Notes under the pieces: model-generated | Database searches by the model: none | What the model was told of the DNA's origin: nothing | What the model saw: only the letters and a program-made list of their open reading frames with translations | Made by a program: the position numbers and the translations under genes | Part shown: positions 8,714 through 17,316 of the stretch, piece after piece | Layout: each line of letters starts with the position of its first letter | Position numbering within the stretch: the first letter of the stretch is position 1 | Origin: Flavobacterium akiainvivens | GTDB taxonomy: Bacteria > Bacteroidota > Bacteroidia > Flavobacteriales > Flavobacteriaceae | Assembly: GCF_001278115.1 (NCBI RefSeq) | Contig: NZ_LIYD01000005.1 | Location: 3,313,717-3,377,716, forward strand | Direction: 5' to 3' | DNA: 64,000 bases

Positions 8714-9517
8714 ATGCCACTAACTGAACAAGAGATTTTTGATACTACAAGAAATACTGCAATTAATAGTATAAGGAAATATGCAGTTACTAAACTTAAA
8801 AAGAAAAAAAAGTTTCAAATTTTAGATTTGATAATGCCTAATGAAAGAAAAGTAAGGTCAATAGTTGGAGGGCTTGAAACATCTTTAGGTACAACTTTGT
8901 GGGAACCTTTAGCGAGAAATTTAGCGGAATTGAATGGTTTTGAAGTAGTTAAAAACAACTTGCAAATGCCTACCAATATGCCTCACAATTTACACAATAC
9001 ATTGCAGACAATAATAGCAAGTAGGAGAAATGGCAGTAAACAATACGATGCTCGTGCTTCTCATTTGGCAATAAAAAGTGTTTGTGAAGATTTTATTCAG
9101 AATCCGATAGATAATTTTAAAAAAGCCCCTTCAGGTCATGGTGTGGATGTTTGGCTCATTAAAGATGGTGTAAATTATTTTTTTGATACTAAGACTGTTC
9201 AACCAAATGTAGGTGATTATTCGAAGTATTTGATACAACTTTTAACTTGGTATGCTTATTTTTATTCTCAATTTCCTGAGGGTCTAGCAGAGGCTAGGAT
9301 AGTATTTCCTTATAATCCTTATGGTCAATTAGATTTTTGGGATAATACTGTAAATAGAGGTAGGCCACTTGAACAAATAAATGAAGCTTGGGTTCAAAAT
9401 GAGTTTTGGGATTTTTGTACCGGGTTCGAAAATTCTTATTCGGTAATCCACAAAGCTTTTGTTGATATTGCGGAAAGTGGAGATTTGAAGGATATATTGG
9501 AACAAATATTTAATTAA
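8714..9517 (+). CDS. Type II restriction endonuclease, TdeIII/MjaII-like
   Basis: A frame from TTG 8693 exists, but ATG 8714 (MPLTEQEIF) is the better start, 34 bases after the methyltransferase stop; ~267 residues. An N-terminal segment SIVGGLETSLGTTLWEPLA is followed by GHGVDVWLIK and NYFFDTKTVQPN, which read as a PD-(D/E)xK core with Asp in VDV and the D-x-K of FDTKT. I recall the GGLETSLG segment as a feature of the TdeIII family, whose prototype cuts GGNCC; this is recognition from memory. The gene is very AT-rich and ends the cassette. Cognate pairing with the adjacent C5 methylase is inferred from position. Confidence 0.7.
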   Translation: MPLTEQEIFDTTRNTAINSIRKYAVTKLKKKKKFQILDLIMPNERKVRSIVGGLETSLGTTLWEPLARNLAELNGFEVVKNNLQMPTNMPHNLHNTLQTIIASRRNGSKQYDARASHLAIKSVCEDFIQNPIDNFKKAPSGHGVDVWLIKDGVNYFFDTKTVQPNVGDYSKYLIQLLTWYAYFYSQFPEGLAEARIVFPYNPYGQLDFWDNTVNRGRPLEQINEAWVQNEFWDFCTGFENSYSVIHKAFVDIAESGDLKDILEQIFN

Positions 9518-9594
9518 TCCCCCCACATGACATTTATCATATTCCGATAAGCCCCCCTGCCCCATATTTGCAGGATATTTTTACCGGAAGACAC

Positions 9595-11388
9595 ATGACA
9601 ACTGCACAACCCCACACCTTTCACATACCCGTTATGGGTCTGGCGTATACCATAGACACCCCTATAAAAGTGGCCAAATTTGGCATTGACTCCGTAGTTT
9701 CAATAGTAGACGACGAGCTCATGGAGCGTATGCGCGCCTTTTACAGCCAGAAGCTGGCACTGCCCTATAAGGAGATAACCCAAAAAATGGCCGACTACCG
9801 CGCTGAACGCACTACCCAGTACCTCAATATGTTAGACAGGGTAGTAAAGCAAAAGTACACGGATTTCTGCGCGGAGCTGGCCACCTGCAAGGAGTCGCTC
9901 ATCAGTTTTATAAACACCGTGCCGCAAATGAGCCACGTAAAGCGCGGCCTGCAGGTATATGCCTACAGCACGTTTGATAAAAGCCAGGAAATCAGGAACT
10001 TTCTGGCGCAACACGTGCCGCCGGGGACTATCGACGTTAACATCATGACCAAGGTGGACAAGACCAACTTCAGCCAAAAGCAGCCCCTGCCAACCATTTA
10101 TAACGATGCCCATGCATCGCTTAGGGGCTTTGCCAACAGCACGTTAGGGTCGTCTGTAGTGCTTTCGGCAGGGATGAACCCATCGCTATACAGCTATATA
10201 TCAGAGTTTAATGATTTTTACCCTGACCGTTTTGGCCACCTCAAAAAGAAGGTCATCCTGAAGGTAAGCGACTTCCGTTCGGCACTCATACAGGGCAGTT
10301 TCCTTGCCAAAAAGGGCATCTGGGTGAGTGAATACCGCATAGAATCAGGCCTTAACTGCGGTGGCCATGCCTTTGCTACCGATGGCCTTTTGCTGGGTTC
10401 TATTATGGAGGAGTTCAAAAATCGCAGACAGGAACTTATCGAAACGGCTCACAATCTTATGACTAAGGTACTTATGCAGAAGGAATTACCGGTGCCTGTA
10501 CAGCCGCTCCCGCTTAAAATTACCGTGCAGGGCGGGGTGGGTACAGCCCGGGAACACGATTTCCTGCTGGACGAATATGCTGCCGATTCAGTAGGCTGGG
10601 GGTCGCCGTTTTTGCTGGTTCCCGAAGCCACTGCAACCGATGCCCAAACCCGACAACTGCTTGCAACTGCCTGTGATACTGACTTTTACCGTAGCGATAT
10701 TTCGCCTTTAGGGGTGCCGTTCAACGCCATTAAGGGTACTACTAATGAGTACTTTAAGGCCAAACGCATAGCCGATGGCCGCCCCGGAAGCTCATGCCCC
10801 AAAAAGCTGCTGGCACTCAACACACAGTATGATGCCGAGGGGCTTTGTACCGCATCGCACAAGTACCAAAAGCTTAAATTACAGGAACTTACTGCTTCTG
10901 ATGTCGATTTTACAGAAGAGCAGGAAGCCATAACCGTAAAATCGTGCCTTTGTGTGGGGCTTGCCAACCCTGCATACATTGAAAATGAGATGGTTATAAA
11001 AGGAGAGCAACAGGGCGTGGTGGTATGCCCCGGGCCTAATTTAGCGTATTTTGATAAGCAAGTATCACTCAGCCAAATGGTTAGGCATATTTATGGGTAT
11101 GAGTTCGTACTCGCTGAAGGATACCGCCCTAATATGTTTATTAAAGAGCTGGATTTGTATGTGGAATACTTTCGCGAAAGCTTGTTAACCAATAACTTAA
11201 CTGCTGCGCAAATCAAAAAATGGACAGTTTTTAAGGCCAACCTGCTTTCGGGTATTGCCTATTATGAGGAATTATTCACGCAAAGTGTTCATTTTGAGGA
11301 GCAAAGAATGGATAACCTGCAAAAATTACAGGAGTATAAAACACAGTTAGAAGCATTAGTGGTACCTCAGTTAGCTGTGGCAATATAG
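9595..11388 (+). CDS. Conserved Bacteroidota protein with nitronate-monooxygenase-like TIM barrel
   Basis: Open from 9568, but the ATG at 9595 (MTTAQPHTF) is the probable start; ~597 residues. The segment VMGLAYTIDTPIKVAKFGI at the N-terminus and ITVQGGVGT...ADSVGWGSPFLL in the middle resemble phosphate-binding and substrate loops of FMN-dependent nitronate monooxygenase/2-nitropropane dioxygenase barrels. There is no signal peptide. Several Cys in the second half (CPKKLL, SCLCVG, VVCPGP) could hold a metal. The function is not known; a flavin-dependent oxidoreductase is the best guess. It starts shortly after the restriction cassette, and base composition returns to the genome norm here. Confidence 0.75.
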   Translation: MTTAQPHTFHIPVMGLAYTIDTPIKVAKFGIDSVVSIVDDELMERMRAFYSQKLALPYKEITQKMADYRAERTTQYLNMLDRVVKQKYTDFCAELATCKESLISFINTVPQMSHVKRGLQVYAYSTFDKSQEIRNFLAQHVPPGTIDVNIMTKVDKTNFSQKQPLPTIYNDAHASLRGFANSTLGSSVVLSAGMNPSLYSYISEFNDFYPDRFGHLKKKVILKVSDFRSALIQGSFLAKKGIWVSEYRIESGLNCGGHAFATDGLLLGSIMEEFKNRRQELIETAHNLMTKVLMQKELPVPVQPLPLKITVQGGVGTAREHDFLLDEYAADSVGWGSPFLLVPEATATDAQTRQLLATACDTDFYRSDISPLGVPFNAIKGTTNEYFKAKRIADGRPGSSCPKKLLALNTQYDAEGLCTASHKYQKLKLQELTASDVDFTEEQEAITVKSCLCVGLANPAYIENEMVIKGEQQGVVVCPGPNLAYFDKQVSLSQMVRHIYGYEFVLAEGYRPNMFIKELDLYVEYFRESLLTNNLTAAQIKKWTVFKANLLSGIAYYEELFTQSVHFEEQRMDNLQKLQEYKTQLEALVVPQLAVAI

Positions 11389-11394
11389 CCATTT

Positions 11395-11634
11395 TTAGTG
11401 TGCGTCTATGCGTAACTTGTTGAATGTGAAGGCTTCAATAGCGTCATGGTAGTCTACCTCGTCCCAGTTGGTTTCGTCGTGCATGGTCTCAAATTCCTTG
11501 GCCCAGCTAATAAATGCGGCTATGTCTTCGCGGGAGTCGCCGCTAAAGAACCCCTTCTGGCCGGCAAGGTAGGCTATATCGGCAAGTGCTTCCAGCAGTT
11601 TGTTGCCCTCAACGGTGTAAATTAAATCGTACAT
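11395..11634 (-). CDS. Small acidic conserved hypothetical protein (79 aa)
   Basis: 79 residues, acidic and helical (MYDLIYTVEGNKLLEALADI), with no signal peptide, membrane segment or known motif. It ends six bases from the stop of the convergent barrel gene. Codon usage matches neighbouring core genes, which supports a real gene. No function can be proposed. Confidence 0.65.
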   Translation of the reverse strand: MYDLIYTVEGNKLLEALADIAYLAGQKGFFSGDSREDIAAFISWAKEFETMHDETNWDEVDYHDAIEAFTFNKLRIDAH

Positions 11635-11961
11635 AATAAAATTCGCTTAATTGATTGACTTTGAGGCAGCAATTTGCTAAAAAAAATTAGAATATTGGCA
11701 AAATCATTACGAAATTTTCAAAATTTTACTGTACGATTGCGGCTGTTAAAAAAATGTGAAATCGTGATTCTCAAAACAGGATGTTTTCTTACAAAACAGC
11801 ATCAAAAAGTGCTTAATATTTCACTTTTGGACATTGAAATTGAGTAACAAAGTGACAGTGTTGCAAAGTGACAAAGTTTGAGGTCTGAGTCCAAAATTGG
11901 AAATAAAAAAATAAACTGAATTTTTGAAGGACGTTCCAAAATTAATCCGGTACCTCAAAAA

Positions 11962-11985
11962 AAATTCACGATATATCGTGAATTT
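11962..11985. repeat. 24-bp perfect palindrome with ATATAT centre
   Basis: A perfect palindrome: AAATTCACG, then ATATAT, then CGTGAATTT. It lies in the non-coding region 11640-12078, which otherwise holds AT-rich sequence with phrase-like repeats (caaagtgaca) and the hairpin at 12002-12062. A palindrome of the same plan (AATTC, three variable bases, ATATAT) is found at 27442-27463. Confidence 0.6.
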
Positions 11986-12001
11986 AAATTTCAGTCAAAA
12001 A

Positions 12002-12062
12002 AGTCGAAGGTCAAAAGTCATAAAGCCCTTAGTTTCGAACAGCCGACTTTTGACCTTCGACT
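12002..12062. terminator. 18-bp perfect stem-loop downstream of MFS gene
   Basis: Arms at 12002-12019 and 12045-12062 are perfectly complementary over 18 bases (core GAAGGTCAAAAGTC / GACTTTTGACCTTC) with a 25-base loop. It lies 17 bases past the stop of the minus-strand MFS gene and probably protects or ends its transcript, though no T-run follows. Confidence 0.5.
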
Positions 12063-12078
12063 ATTCCCCCTTTGGGGG

Positions 12079-13302
12079 TTAGGGGGCTTCCATTTTTATC
12101 CTCGATACCAGCGCCACAATGCCCAGACCGAAAACACCTATTATGGCAAACGACATCTTGAGGCCTACCTCTTCGGCAATGTAGCCTATAACCGGCGGGC
12201 CTATTAAAAAGCCCAGGAAGCTAACACTCGACACCGCCGTTAAGGCCTGGCTGGGTTCAATGCCCGGTGTGCGCCCCGCAAGGCTGTACACCCCCGGCAC
12301 TACGGTGCTTACGCCCAGGCCAACAAGCATAAACCCAAGGGCTGATGGCACCACATAAGGCAGCAGCACCGCCAGGTACATACCCCCGGTAATAAGCACG
12401 CCGCTAACCTGCAGCACGCGTTTACGACCAAAACGCCCCACCAGCCTGTCGCCTATAAAACGGCCCGATGCCATCATGATCATGAATGATGTGTAGCCCA
12501 GTATAACCAGCGATTCCGGCGCTTTTACCACATCTTTAAAATACACCCCGCTCCAGTCAAACATAATGCCCTCACTTACCATACTGCAAAAACCTATAAT
12601 GCCCAGCCACACCAGGGCAGGGTTCATTTTGGGCAGCAGGCTGCGTTTTTTCTCCGCCTCAACGGCTTTGGGCTTTGGTGGGCGTGTTTTAATTAAATAG
12701 CTGTAGTTTAAAAATATATTAATGTACAGCACCACCCCTATAATGGCAAAATGGTAAATGGGCTGTAGCTTAAGGTTCATCATCAGCAGGCCCACAAGCG
12801 CCCCGGTAAAACCCGCCAGGCTCCATGCCCCGTGAAAGGAAGACATAATAGGTTTGCGGAAAATACCCTCAGTAAGCAATCCCTGTGTGTTGACCGATAT
12901 GTTTGTAACGTTACTAAAAACACCAAAAAAGAACAGCGACAGCATAAGGTGCCAGCGTTCTGTAGCCAGGCCCAGTGTAACCATGGCCGCTATGTACAGC
13001 AGTATGCCCATCTGTACCGTTTTGCGGCTGCTGTACTTAACCACCAGCTTGCCCGAAAAAGGCATCATGAGAAGCTGCCCGCACGGTATGGCAAACAGCA
13101 CCGTACCAAGGTCGGCCTCGCTAAGCCCCAGCGTTTCCTTAATATCCGGAATACGGCTGGCCCATGTGGCGAAGGTAAGCCCCATGCTAAAGTAAAACAA
13201 ACTCACCGCCAGGCGCACACGGTTCAGGTAGCCCTCTTTGGCTAATTTATACGATTTTAAAGGCTTGCGCACCTTTCGCGACAGGTTTATTTCGGTATCC
13301 AT
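12079..13302 (-). CDS. MFS transporter (YbjJ-like)
   Basis: 407 residues with twelve predicted membrane helices. After a basic N-terminal tail comes TM1 (LAVSLFYFSMGLTFATWASRIPDIKE), typical of the YbjJ branch of the major facilitator superfamily, and the loop-2/3 basic motif (GKLVVKYSSRKTVQ). A second copy of that motif follows TM8 (GDRLVGRFGRKRVLQ). Substrate is not predictable. It is monocistronic. A -7-like TAACTTTG (complement of 13307-13314) abuts the start codon, so the transcript may be leaderless. Confidence 0.85.
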   Translation of the reverse strand: MDTEINLSRKVRKPLKSYKLAKEGYLNRVRLAVSLFYFSMGLTFATWASRIPDIKETLGLSEADLGTVLFAIPCGQLLMMPFSGKLVVKYSSRKTVQMGILLYIAAMVTLGLATERWHLMLSLFFFGVFSNVTNISVNTQGLLTEGIFRKPIMSSFHGAWSLAGFTGALVGLLMMNLKLQPIYHFAIIGVVLYINIFLNYSYLIKTRPPKPKAVEAEKKRSLLPKMNPALVWLGIIGFCSMVSEGIMFDWSGVYFKDVVKAPESLVILGYTSFMIMMASGRFIGDRLVGRFGRKRVLQVSGVLITGGMYLAVLLPYVVPSALGFMLVGLGVSTVVPGVYSLAGRTPGIEPSQALTAVSSVSFLGFLIGPPVIGYIAEEVGLKMSFAIIGVFGLGIVALVSRIKMEAP

Positions 13303-13456
13303 GCTGCAAAGTTACTATGTTTTTTGTTTCAATGCTTCTATGTGCAGCTTAGGCGTGCATTTTTTGTTAAGTATTTGTTTGCCAGTGTGCGGTATACCTT
13401 TTTTGGAGAGATAAATAGGAAGGACGCTAAAGTAATTTTAAAAAACACAAAGATTT

Positions 13457-14512
13457 CTATGTTATCAAACAAGTAAAGTCCAATGTTTTTTGAGAGCTGT
13501 ATTCATTTTTTGACAGGTAAGCCTGTTTTCTATTTACTACAGACATTATTCTGTGAACAAGTTTATTTCGAACGGCGTTTAATACACTCATTTTATTTTT
13601 TCCTTCTGATACTTTACGTTGATAGTATTCTTTGATTTCTTCATCGAACCTTATTGATGCCATTGCAGCCAAGTGCAGTAGTTTTTTAATATTCTTATTG
13701 GCCATTTTTGATACTCGTTCCTTTTTTACTATAGTACCGGATTGATTTTTAAAAGGCACCACTCCCGCGTAACAGGCAAGATGCCTGGCGCTCTGGAAGG
13801 ATGTGAAGTTATTTGTTGCAATTATTAAATTCACAGCACATTGTGGCCCTATACCCGGTATGGTGGTTATGAGTGCCTTGGTCTGGCTTATTTCAGGATC
13901 ATTTGCAATTAACTGTTCTATCTTTTCCTCTGTTTGTTTTATAGATTTAACCAAAGCATTTAATACCTGTTTAAAGGATTTGGAGAGTATTTGATATTCA
14001 AAAGCATCATGCGTCTTAGCTTCTTTCAGGCGGTTCTCTAAAGCTGTTTTTTGTCCCAGCATAGCTTCACGTACTTTGTTTAAGACACCAAGTTGTTTAA
14101 TAACTTCTGTGGCCTCACGGTAAGGAATAAGCTTATCATTATATCGGATGGCATATTGGGCAATCCGCAACGCATCTTTACGATCGTCTTTCCCTCTCAT
14201 ATCCGTTGTGGCCCATTTGATTTTAAGGGCATGTTCAACCCATAAGGGCACATCCAATTCGGAACAAACAACTTCTAAAGGCCTGTTGTAAATCCCTGTG
14301 TTTTCACAACATACTAACACTTCTCCCCTGGTTATCCTGTAAGTATTTAATACTGCTTTTATAAAAGCTCTAATACTTTTCCTGTTGTTTAGAATTACCC
14401 TCTCCTGGAGTAATTCCAGCTGATTGTTTAAAATGGCAATGTCCAGTTTAGATTTGGAAACATCAATTCCAATTACGTACTTTTGTTTCATATTGAATAT
14501 TTTATTCCACAA
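13457..14512 (-). mobile_element. IS110-family transposase (DEDD recombinase)
   Basis: 351 residues. The N-terminal RuvC-like DEDD domain shows IGIDVSKSKLDIAI, CENTGIY and DDRKDALRIA; the C-terminal Transposase_20 domain shows TIPGIGPQCAV and the serine-bearing FKNQSGTIVKKERVS. IS110 enzymes move elements without terminal inverted repeats or target duplication and are guided by a bridge RNA coded next to the transposase. The gene appears intact. Exact element ends cannot be set from one copy; they should lie near 13440 and 14700. It sits between an MFS gene and a dehydrogenase gene. Confidence 0.9.
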
Positions 14513-14700
14513 AGAGAGTGTTATCTAAGTCCTTGATAATAGGTCGTTAACCTAAATTTCTATTATGATCTTGCTCTCTAAGAAACAGGGTACGTAATCT
14601 TCGTATAGGCCTCGGAATCCTTTGACACAAATTGATTCACCCTGTTTCTTGTGGAATGATTAATAACAATAAATATACTTCGGAATACTATTAATCAATC
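14513..14700 (-). ncRNA. Candidate IS110 bridge RNA (left-end non-coding region)
   Basis: About 190 bases upstream of the transposase hold no open frame but contain a 12-bp perfect stem: AAGAAACAGGGT (14580-14591) and ACCCTGTTTCTT (14639-14650), with a 47-base interior. The length and position fit the bridge RNA region of IS110-group elements. The RNA itself is inferred. Confidence 0.45.
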
Positions 14701-14717
14701 CACTTTGCAAACTAAAG

Positions 14718-14788
14718 GACACAAAGGGCGCAAGGGAAAAGCATGATTTTATTATAAAATGAAGCTTTTCCCTTGCGCCCTTTGTGTC
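14718..14788. repeat. 25-bp perfect stem-loop next to the IS110 element
   Basis: Arms at 14718-14742 and 14764-14788 are perfect 25-base complements (core CACAAAGGGCGCAAGG / CCTTGCGCCCTTTGTG) with a 21-base loop. It lies 46 bases past the stop of the minus-strand dehydrogenase gene and could act in its 3' end, but the length suggests a dispersed palindromic repeat. Confidence 0.6.
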
Positions 14789-14833
14789 TTTGTGTTTGAA
14801 ATTATATCTTCAAGGAACAGTTTTTTACCTCAT

Positions 14834-15799
14834 TTATAATAAAGTAACCTGTGCCCGCAACTCCTCACCCTTAAGCCCTGCAATAAGGTTTTGGGCAGCC
14901 AGTACCGCCATGGCATCGCGCGTTTCCTTAACAGCAGTACCTATATGCGGCAGTATGCTCACGTTTTCCATATTTAGCAGAGGGTTGCTTTTATCCATGG
15001 GTTCAGGGTTGGTAACATCAAGCCCCGCGCCCCATATTGTTCCGTTTTCAAGGGCTGTCTTTAGGTGGGCTTCGTTGTGTATGCCACCTCGAGCGGTGTT
15101 GATAAAGAGCGCCGAATTTTTCATCTTAGCAAATGTACCGGCATCAAACAGCCCCTTGTTTTCATCATTAAGGTTAGCGTGAACTGAAAGCACATCGCTT
15201 TGCGCGAGAAGGGTGTCAAAGCCCACACGGCGTGCACCCAGCTCCTGTTCGGCTTTTTCATTATGCCCACGGTTGTGGTAAATAACATCCATGCCATAAG
15301 CGCCTTTGCACATACGCGCCATTTCCAGGCCTATATTCCCTAACCCAAAAATGCCCAGTGTTTTGCCAAACAGGCTGGTACCCAGCCCGGCGGTGGGCTC
15401 AAAAAATCCCCACTGGCCGTTGCCAATGCGTTTATGGTGGTAAAAGGCCTTGCGGGCAGTGGCAACCATAAGCAGGAAAGCCGTTTCGGCGGTGGATTTA
15501 CTCAGCACATCGGGTGTATTGCCTATGGCAACGCCAGCCTTTGTAGCCGCCTCAATATCTACATTATCATAACCAATAGAGAGCAGCGATACCACTTTTA
15601 AATGGCTGCATTGCTCAAAAAAAGCGGCATTAACCATGCGCCTGCCGCTTAATATAATGCCATCGGCAACCTTGCAGTGTTCAATAAATTCGGCTTCGGT
15701 AAGTTCGCGCTTTTCTTCCCACTGCGTAATTTCAAGGCCCTCTTTTTCAAGAAGCGCCAGCCCCGCCTGTGGTATTTTACGTGTTATAAATACTTTCAT
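14834..15799 (-). CDS. D-2-hydroxyacid dehydrogenase (glyoxylate/hydroxypyruvate reductase type)
   Basis: 321 residues. The NAD(P)-binding fold has GLGNIG at ~156; catalytic Arg is in NTARGG, Glu in NPEPM and His in LPHIGTA, the standard Arg-Glu-His relay of the family. The N-terminal segment SIGYDNVD is also typical. Such enzymes reduce glyoxylate, hydroxypyruvate or related 2-keto acids to D-2-hydroxyacids in the cytoplasm. The upstream gap to the aldo/keto reductase holds two mirror-image hairpin repeats, so the gene is probably separately transcribed. Confidence 0.88.
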   Translation of the reverse strand: MKVFITRKIPQAGLALLEKEGLEITQWEEKRELTEAEFIEHCKVADGIILSGRRMVNAAFFEQCSHLKVVSLLSIGYDNVDIEAATKAGVAIGNTPDVLSKSTAETAFLLMVATARKAFYHHKRIGNGQWGFFEPTAGLGTSLFGKTLGIFGLGNIGLEMARMCKGAYGMDVIYHNRGHNEKAEQELGARRVGFDTLLAQSDVLSVHANLNDENKGLFDAGTFAKMKNSALFINTARGGIHNEAHLKTALENGTIWGAGLDVTNPEPMDKSNPLLNMENVSILPHIGTAVKETRDAMAVLAAQNLIAGLKGEELRAQVTLL

Positions 15800-15822
15800 T
15801 TTATAATTGGCCTCACCCCCGG

Positions 15823-15918
15823 CCCCTCTCCAAAGGAGAGGGGAGTCAAGAGCGTGAAAATTGGTTTCTATAATAGTTTAAAGTATGAGTGAAGCTACTC
15901 CCTCTCCTTTGGAGAGGG
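15823..15918. repeat. Pair of oppositely oriented dispersed hairpins
   Basis: 15823-15843 is identical to the hairpin at 2302-2322; 15900-15918 is the reverse-oriented, one-base-shorter copy. They fill the gap between two minus-strand genes. Confidence 0.65.
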
Positions 15919-15930
15919 GTGGGGAGAGGC

Positions 15931-16878
15931 TTATTTACTCTCCTGCGTCAGGAAAGCCACATCTTCTGCCGTAAGGCTAAGTTTAGGCGCCGCAATAAGG
16001 CTGTCTAACTGGCTAATGCTTGTGGCGCTTACAATAGGAGCCGTAATACTTGGGCGATTAATAAGCCATGCCAGCGCCACGGTGGTAGGGGTGGCGTTGT
16101 ATTGAGCCGCCACCTTATCAAGCGCCGCAAGAATACGGAATCCCCTTTCGTTAAAGTTCTTGTCCATATCGCCGCCACGTGCGCTTTTGCCGAGGTCTTC
16201 TTTAGTGCGGTATTTCCCCGTAAGGAAACCGCTTGCCAGCGAAAAATACGGAATAACCCCAAGGTTGTTTGCAAGGGCAAGCTGCTCATACGTGCTTTCA
16301 TAACCCTGGCGGTCCAGCATATTGTAGTGCGGCTGCAGGGTTTCATACAGCGGCAGCCCGTGTTCCTGAGACGTTTGTAATGACTCCTTTATCCTTTCGG
16401 GCGACATATTGCTGGTGCCTATATAGCGCACCTTGCCGTCTTTAATAAGCTGCTGGTAGGCCTCAAGGGTTTCCTGCACGGGTGTGCTTTCTTCGTCAAA
16501 ATGCGTTTGGTACAGGTCTATATAATCGGTTTTAAGGCGCTTAAGCGATGCCTCTGCCGCCTGAATGATGTAGTCTTTTTTAAGGCCTTTTTTACTGTCG
16601 CCCATATCGCTGCCCACCTTGGTGGCAATAATTACCTCGCTGCGGTTGTTGCGTTCCCTGAGCCAGTTGCCTATAATGGCCTCGCTCTCGCCGCTGGCGT
16701 TGCCCGGTGCCCAGCGCGAGTATACATCGGCCGTGTCAATAAAATTAAACCCGGCGCCGGTAAAGGCATCCAGTATTTCAAATGATTTGTTTTGGTCAAT
16801 AGTCCACCCAAATACATTACCGCCAAAGGCAATGGGGTACATGTGCAGGCCGGTGGTGCCTAATTGTCTTTTTTCCAT
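15931..16878 (-). CDS. Aldo/keto reductase
   Basis: 315 residues forming an NADPH-dependent (beta/alpha)8 barrel. The tetrad is visible: D50 and Y55 in DTADVYSRW, Lys in ATKVGSD and His in YQTHFDE. The C-terminal cofactor loop reads APIVSATSISQLDSL. It reduces carbonyls; the physiological substrate is unknown. A second, more distant aldo/keto reductase is at 60.8-61.8 kb. It lies 23 bases downstream of the DUF1304 gene on the same strand and could be cotranscribed with it and the Gfo/Idh gene. Confidence 0.9.
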   Translation of the reverse strand: MEKRQLGTTGLHMYPIAFGGNVFGWTIDQNKSFEILDAFTGAGFNFIDTADVYSRWAPGNASGESEAIIGNWLRERNNRSEVIIATKVGSDMGDSKKGLKKDYIIQAAEASLKRLKTDYIDLYQTHFDEESTPVQETLEAYQQLIKDGKVRYIGTSNMSPERIKESLQTSQEHGLPLYETLQPHYNMLDRQGYESTYEQLALANNLGVIPYFSLASGFLTGKYRTKEDLGKSARGGDMDKNFNERGFRILAALDKVAAQYNATPTTVALAWLINRPSITAPIVSATSISQLDSLIAAPKLSLTAEDVAFLTQESK

Positions 16879-16901
16879 GATTAAATAATTTTGGCTTATA
16901 G

Positions 16902-17312
16902 TTATAGATATGATTCCAGGTTTTTAAGAATCAGTAGTATGGTTATTAATGCAGGCAGTGCCTGTATAAAAAATATGCGTTTGGTGGCGGTGGCAGCACC
17001 ATAAATGCCCGCTATGGCAATGCAGCCTAAAAAGAACAGTTGTATGTAGCTGTGCCACAGCATATCGGTAATAAAAAACGTCCATAGTAAACCCGCGGCT
17101 AAAAAGCCGTTGTACAGCCCCTGGTTGGCCGCCAGCGTTTTGGTTTTTGGGAAAAGGTCTTTTGGGAAGTTGCGGAACACCTTTGGCGCGCGTGTTTCCC
17201 ACGCAAACATTTCCAGCCACATAATGTATAAATGCAGCAGGGCAATAACGGTTACCAGTATGCTGGTAACAATGTCTAAAATGCCTGCCCGGTTTATAAC
17301 CAATACTTCCAT
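16902..17312 (-). CDS. DUF1304-family membrane protein
   Basis: 136 residues with four membrane helices. HLYIMWLEMFAWETRAPKVF after the first helix and LAANQGLYNGFLAAGLLW in the second are the hallmarks of DUF1304. A shorter start at one of the following codons is possible, since the first helix begins near residue 12. It has four bases of separation from the Gfo/Idh gene upstream, consistent with an operon. Function is unknown. Confidence 0.8.
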   Translation of the reverse strand: MEVLVINRAGILDIVTSILVTVIALLHLYIMWLEMFAWETRAPKVFRNFPKDLFPKTKTLAANQGLYNGFLAAGLLWTFFITDMLWHSYIQLFFLGCIAIAGIYGAATATKRIFFIQALPALITILLILKNLESYL

Positions 17313-17316
17313 AATC

